A model generated the notes under the pieces. That model was not told where the DNA came from and did no database searches. It saw nothing but the letters and a program-made list of their open reading frames with translations. From positions 1-10,121 of the forward strand of contig JAFYUD010000123.1 of the NCBI GenBank assembly GCA_017549665.1: DNA of 10,121 nt. Direction: 5' to 3'. A program made the position numbers and the translations under genes. Shown piece by piece: positions 6,057 through 10,121 of this stretch. Position 1 is the stretch's first letter, and every line of letters starts with the position of its first letter. The stretch comes from Clostridia bacterium (GTDB lineage: Bacteria; Bacillota_A; Clostridia; Oscillospirales; Acutalibacteraceae).

Positions 6057-9000
6057 ATGGTAAACGCAATGATTGATAAAAACCTCTGGCTGTTTCGTAA
6101 CAGAGCAATTTCAGCTGCACAGCCGATAGGCGGCTGGCAGTACAGAATTCTTGATTACACGGACAGAGAAACATATATCCCTCTCACTGATTGGGCAGAT
6201 TTTGACGATACTGTCACTTTCCGTGATCATAAGACCTGTAAGATGAAAACAGTGTTCACACCTGTCAGACCCCTTGCTCATCAGGTGGCTTATCTTGAGC
6301 TGAAGCTTCCCCGTGAATGCGAAGCTTTTGTTTCAATTGACGGTGTACGCTATGCGGGCGTTGACAATAACACTCAGCGCTGCAAGGTTTTTCTTGAAGA
6401 AGATATGTATGACAGAGAAATCAGTATTGAGCTGGAAATTTATGCCTGTGTTTTCTGTAATGAAGAAAGAACAGTAAAACCTGTTGAAAATCCCTGTTAT
6501 GTAATTGCAGATAAAGCTCTTGCGGACTTTTCCTATACAATGGATTTTGTCCGTGATCTTATAAAATACATAAAAAATGACTATACAAAGAGTAAGGTCA
6601 ACGCATTGTTTGAAAATACAATCAGAAAAAGTGACATTGCTCTTGACGATGACGGCTACCGTGAAAATGTAATTGAGATTCATAAGGATTTACTTGACGG
6701 ACTCAAAGCGCTGAAGCTCGGTGATGATGATTGTGTTATTGATTGTGTGGCATCTACTCATATTGACGTTGCATGGCTCTGGAGGTTCAAGGATACGATC
6801 CGTAAGTCAGGCCGTTCAGCACTCAATCAGCTCAGGCTTATGGACAGATATGATGAATTTGAGTTCTCACTTTCACAGCCCTCTGTCTACAACTATATCA
6901 AGGAAGTCTATCCCGATATCTTTGAACAGATCCGTCAGCGTGTAAAGGACGGCAAATGGCGTCTTGTAGGCCCTATGTGGGTTGAATCCGACCTTAATAT
7001 TTCAGGTGCGGAATCACTTGTCAGAGAATTCCTTTACGGTCATCAGTTCTTTAAGAAAGAATTCGGAAAAACAAGTGATGTCTGCTGGATTCCCGATTCA
7101 TTCGGTTTTCCTGCATCTCTTCCTCAGATTTTCACAAAGTGCGGCATGAAGAGCTTCTATACAACAAAGGTTCGTTGGCAGAATGCAAACGAATTTCCCT
7201 ATAATGCTTTTGTCTGGGAGGGTATTGACGGAAGTAATCTTTATGCGACCGTGCCTATCACAAAGGATTGCTACAATAACTCAATTGACTGCGAAAATAT
7301 CCGTATTATTTCCGATAAGCTTCAGCAGAGAGAAACATGGGATCACGTGCTTATGTCTTACGGATACGGTGACGGTGGCGGCGGTGTAACTGATGAAATG
7401 CTCAGAAATTACCGTCTTCTTCAGGATGTTCCCGGTATGCCAAGGGTGCAGATCAGAAAGGCTGAGGATTACTTTACCGATCTTGATAAAAAGCGTGAGA
7501 ATCTTCCCGTATGGAAGGGTGAGCTCTGCGTTGAAACTCATCAGGGTACATATACTACAATTGCAGATGTAAAGCGCAATAACCGTTATATGGAAATGGC
7601 TTTCCGAAGACTCGATCTCCTTTCAGTTCTTGCAAAGCTCAAGGGTAAGGATGCCGGCTACGGCGAAACGGTGAAATACTGGAAGGATCTGCTTCTTTGT
7701 CAGTTCCATGATGTTCTTCCCGGCAGTTCAATCGATACTGTTTATGATGATGCCGAAAAAATTTACAAAGAGCTTTTTGCTTTTTCAGAAAAGAAAGAAA
7801 AGCAGCTTGTGGCTGATGTGCTTTATAATCAGGCTGATGATAAGGTTACTGTTTATAATCCCAACTCATTCAGGGGCAGCGCTTATATAAATGTTGACAG
7901 CAAATATGCAGGTTGCGCTCTTACAGACGGTGAAAACACAGCAAATGTTATCACTGATGCAGACGGAAACTGTATGGTGCTTGTAAAGGACCTTGCAGGC
8001 TTCAGCGCAAGAACATATTACAGAACTTCGGTAATTGAAAACAAGAACACAATCACAGCAGAAAAGGCAGACGGAAAGGTTTCTGTTGAAACACCGCACT
8101 TTACATTTGTAATCCGTGAAGACGGTACACTCGGTGATTTCTGTGACAAGCGTACAGACAGATTTGTAGGTGATAACCTTAATAATCTTGTTACTTACAA
8201 AGACGGTCCGGAGCATGAGGATGCATGGAATATCGACAAGGAATACAAGATGCGTCCCGTTGACATGAAGTGGGAAAATGCTATCACTCTTGTTGATATA
8301 AACGCTGAAAGAGTTACTGTAAGAATTACAAAGAAGCATAACAACACAATTCTTACTCAGGATATTATTGCTTATGCTGATATCGCAAGAGTGGATATTG
8401 TGTCTCATATCGACTGGCAGGAGAAATACAGAATCCTTCAGGCTTCATTCCCTGTAAATGTGACTGCAACTCAGGCAAGCTACGAGATTGCTTACGGTAT
8501 TTCCAAGCGCAACACACATTCAAATACACCTGCCGACAAATGGAAGCATGAATATGCTGCACATCGTTTCACAGACCTGTCAGATGATGTTTACGGTGTT
8601 TCAATTATCAACGACTGCAAGTACGGTCATAATGTAATTGATAATGATATGATTATGACACTTCTGCGCAACACAGACAATCCTTCACGTTTCCGTGATA
8701 CAGGTGAGCATGATTTTGCATATTCAATTTATCCTCATATCGGCGGCTTGTCCGCAGGCAGAGTTGCTCAGGAGGCTTATCTCTTCAATTCTCCCTTTGT
8801 TGTCTTTGATGGTGAAAATAATGAAGCTCCTGTTGTTTCACTTTCAGATGAAGGACTTATTGTTGACTGTATCAAGCCTGCAGAAGACGGCAACGGATAT
8901 ATTGTCCGAGTTTATGAGCCTTACGGTATCCCCGGAAAGACTCAGCTGACAGTAGCTGACGGTCTTAAAATTACTGAGGTTTCACCACTTGAAGAATACA

Positions 9001-9065
9001 TCGGTGAATGCTCAGGAGAAATCAGATATAAACCCTTTGAATTCAGAACATTCCGTGTAGAATAG
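6057..9065 (+). CDS. Alpha-mannosidase, glycoside hydrolase family 38
   Basis: This 1002-residue retaining alpha-mannosidase has no signal peptide or membrane segment and should act in the cytoplasm on imported mannosides. Residues 1-140 look like the N-terminal beta domain of the Ams1-like cytosolic class. The GH38 catalytic domain follows with its zinc and catalytic residues visible: His235 and Asp237 in STHIDVAWLW, the nucleophile Asp347 in WIPDSFGF, and His551 in CQFHDVLPGSS. The motif SYGYGDGGGG (434-443) is also typical of the family. The remaining 450 residues are the mid helical and C-terminal beta domains, complete to EFRTFRVE. Length matches the family and no break is seen. The gene has its own promoter and terminator and no transporter or other sugar gene beside it in this window, so the natural substrate (host or yeast mannan fragments, N-glycan pieces, mannosyl-glycerate) cannot be told. 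Confidence 0.95.
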   Translation: MVNAMIDKNLWLFRNRAISAAQPIGGWQYRILDYTDRETYIPLTDWADFDDTVTFRDHKTCKMKTVFTPVRPLAHQVAYLELKLPRECEAFVSIDGVRYAGVDNNTQRCKVFLEEDMYDREISIELEIYACVFCNEERTVKPVENPCYVIADKALADFSYTMDFVRDLIKYIKNDYTKSKVNALFENTIRKSDIALDDDGYRENVIEIHKDLLDGLKALKLGDDDCVIDCVASTHIDVAWLWRFKDTIRKSGRSALNQLRLMDRYDEFEFSLSQPSVYNYIKEVYPDIFEQIRQRVKDGKWRLVGPMWVESDLNISGAESLVREFLYGHQFFKKEFGKTSDVCWIPDSFGFPASLPQIFTKCGMKSFYTTKVRWQNANEFPYNAFVWEGIDGSNLYATVPITKDCYNNSIDCENIRIISDKLQQRETWDHVLMSYGYGDGGGGVTDEMLRNYRLLQDVPGMPRVQIRKAEDYFTDLDKKRENLPVWKGELCVETHQGTYTTIADVKRNNRYMEMAFRRLDLLSVLAKLKGKDAGYGETVKYWKDLLLCQFHDVLPGSSIDTVYDDAEKIYKELFAFSEKKEKQLVADVLYNQADDKVTVYNPNSFRGSAYINVDSKYAGCALTDGENTANVITDADGNCMVLVKDLAGFSARTYYRTSVIENKNTITAEKADGKVSVETPHFTFVIREDGTLGDFCDKRTDRFVGDNLNNLVTYKDGPEHEDAWNIDKEYKMRPVDMKWENAITLVDINAERVTVRITKKHNNTILTQDIIAYADIARVDIVSHIDWQEKYRILQASFPVNVTATQASYEIAYGISKRNTHSNTPADKWKHEYAAHRFTDLSDDVYGVSIINDCKYGHNVIDNDMIMTLLRNTDNPSRFRDTGEHDFAYSIYPHIGGLSAGRVAQEAYLFNSPFVVFDGENNEAPVVSLSDEGLIVDCIKPAEDGNGYIVRVYEPYGIPGKTQLTVADGLKITEVSPLEEYIGECSGEIRYKPFEFRTFRVE

Positions 9066-9073
9066 TAAAAATT

Positions 9074-9101
9074 TCCTCTCCGTCAGGGGAGGATTTTTTT
9101 T
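9074..9101 (+). terminator. Strong intrinsic terminator after the mannosidase gene
   Basis: TCCTCTCC (9074-9081) and GGGGAGGA (9086-9093) pair over 8 bp (one G-U) around a GTCA loop and are followed by eight T residues (9094-9101). It starts 8 bases after the stop codon. This is a standard Rho-independent terminator. Confidence 0.93.
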
Positions 9102-9115
9102 GAAATTTACAAAAG

Positions 9116-9144
9116 TTGAAATCTGTTGAAAAAAATGTTATAAT
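9116..9144 (+). promoter_or_regulatory. Sigma-A promoter of the TetM-like GTPase gene
   Basis: TTGAAA (9116-9121) and TATAAT (9139-9144) are exactly 17 bases apart, and a TG at 9136-9137 gives an extended -10. It starts 15 bases after the T tract of the preceding terminator. Transcription would begin near 9151, leaving a leader of only about 25 bases. That is too short for the long attenuator leader seen before tet(M) on Tn916-type elements. Confidence 0.85.
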
Positions 9145-9159
9145 CAAAAAAGATTTTTT

Positions 9160-9165
9160 AAGGAG
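9160..9165 (+). promoter_or_regulatory. Ribosome binding site of the TetM-like gene
   Basis: AAGGAG is followed by an in-frame TTG at 9170 (4-base gap) and a GTG at 9176 (10-base gap). No ATG is available near the conserved N-terminus. GTG is the stronger start codon and leaves a start (SEIFHNIGILAHVD) matching the family, so it is preferred; the TTG would add only two residues. Confidence 0.7.
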
Positions 9166-9175
9166 TTGGTTGTCT

Positions 9176-10121
9176 GTGTCTGAAATTTTTCATAACATCG
9201 GAATACTTGCTCATGTAGACTCGGGCAAAACAACACTTACAGAGCAGTTGCTGTATCTGACAGGTGCGATCCGTAATGCAGGCAGTGTTGATTCAGGTAC
9301 AGCTGCTACTGACAGTCTTTCTGTTGAAAAACAGCGTGGCATTTCCGTGCGTACTGCAACTGCCTCAACAAAATGGCAGGATGTGACGATCAATATTATT
9401 GATACTCCGGGGCATATAGATTTTGCAGGGGAGGTTGAGAGGGCGCTTTCAGCTCTCGATTACGCAGTTGTTATTGTTTCTGCAGTTGAAGGAGTCAGGG
9501 CGCATACGGAGAATATTCTCAGGTCTCTTGATGCGGCAGATCTGCCCAGACTTATTTTTATTAACAAGGTTGACAGAGCCGGAGCAGATGTTCAGGGTGT
9601 TATCAAAGAGCTTCGTGAGATTTCATCTCAGGCGCATATAATTCTTTCTGAAATCGAAAACGAAGGCGCAGAAAACTGCAGTGTATCTGCTGCCGAAGAA
9701 AAGATATTCTGCGAGAGAGCTACCGAAACTCTTGCTGATATTTCTGATGAAGCGGCAGAATTATTTCTTTGTGACGAAATGCTGACAAAAGAAAAGGCAG
9801 ATGAATTGATCCGTAGGGAGATTTCGTCATGCACTCTTACACCTGTGGTTTTCGGCAGTGCGAAATATTCCGTGGGCATAAAGGAGCTTGCGGATATTCT
9901 CGTCAGATATATGCCTGATTCATCAAGACTGGCAACGGATGAGCTGTGCGGTATTGTCTTTAAAATTGAGCATGACAAGTCCCTTGGTAAGGTTACACAC
10001 ATACGTCTTTTTGGCGGTGAAATCGCAAACAGGGATGAAGTGGAATTATTTGTTCCTGAAAAAAATCTTGTGGCACAGTCCGATGCAGTGGAGACGGAGG
10101 ATAAGAAAAGCATCAGGGAAA
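9176..10121 (+). CDS. TetM/EF-G-like translational GTPase (3' partial)
   Basis: The frame is open from the GTG at 9176 to the window end, 315 codons plus one base. All GTPase motifs are visible: P-loop AHVDSGKTT (12-20), switch I RGIS (54-57), DTPGH (76-80), NKVD (130-133), and a GSAK motif later. The spacing and the block ELCGIVFKIEHDK followed by HIRLFGGEI match the Tet(M)/Tet(O)-type ribosomal-protection proteins, which bind ribosomes like EF-G. Switch I has Ser where EF-G and Tet(M) have Thr, as in release factor 3. The C-terminal domains, including the domain IV loops that dislodge tetracycline, lie beyond the window. The gene may be a resistance protein or one of the chromosomal TetM-like GTPases of unproven role in Clostridia. 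It has its own strong promoter and no long leader, and no mobile-element gene is next to it in this window. Confidence 0.9.
   Translation, partial: MSEIFHNIGILAHVDSGKTTLTEQLLYLTGAIRNAGSVDSGTAATDSLSVEKQRGISVRTATASTKWQDVTINIIDTPGHIDFAGEVERALSALDYAVVIVSAVEGVRAHTENILRSLDAADLPRLIFINKVDRAGADVQGVIKELREISSQAHIILSEIENEGAENCSVSAAEEKIFCERATETLADISDEAAELFLCDEMLTKEKADELIRREISSCTLTPVVFGSAKYSVGIKELADILVRYMPDSSRLATDELCGIVFKIEHDKSLGKVTHIRLFGGEIANRDEVELFVPEKNLVAQSDAVETEDKKSIRE

Overview
The window reads as a chromosomal segment of a low-to-mid GC Gram-positive anaerobe of the Clostridia, most likely a gut Ruminococcus/Oscillospiraceae-type bacterium. This is inferred from the sortase-pilus genes with LPXTG-type anchors, the clostridial style of the peptide deformylase, strong AAGGAG-like ribosome sites and sigma-A promoters. 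The species cannot be fixed from the sequence alone. All genes found are on the + strand.

Region 1 (1-5446) is a sortase-assembled pilus locus, entered part-way through its first gene. In order it holds a large LPXTG-type surface protein with an FPETG anchor (5' end missing; probably the tip or adhesive pilin), the major shaft pilin with an LPETG anchor, a class C pilin-polymerising sortase, a second and smaller ancillary pilin with an unusual LVQTG anchor, and a small second sortase that overlaps that pilin by 4 bases. The likely division of labour is that the class C sortase links LPETG/FPETG subunits into a fibre, while the second sortase handles the LVQTG protein and perhaps fixes the finished fibre to the wall. 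The major pilin stands out for very restricted codon use. It is followed by a 168-base spacer with three successive hairpins, which suggests that pilin mRNA is made in excess over sortase mRNA.

Region 2 (5447-5945) holds a short peptide deformylase-like gene with altered motif 1 and motif 2 residues. It lies 54 bases behind the second sortase with no terminator between them, and ends at a clear hairpin.

Region 3 (5946-9101) is a stand-alone unit: a sigma-A promoter with a 10-base-spaced direct repeat over the -35 region, a 1002-residue GH38 alpha-mannosidase without a signal peptide, and a strong intrinsic terminator.

Region 4 (9102-10121) starts with an excellent extended -10 promoter and the first 315 codons of a TetM/EF-G-like translational GTPase, cut by the window end. 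It belongs to the family of ribosomal-protection proteins, but its switch I carries RGIS rather than RGIT, and tetracycline resistance cannot be assumed.
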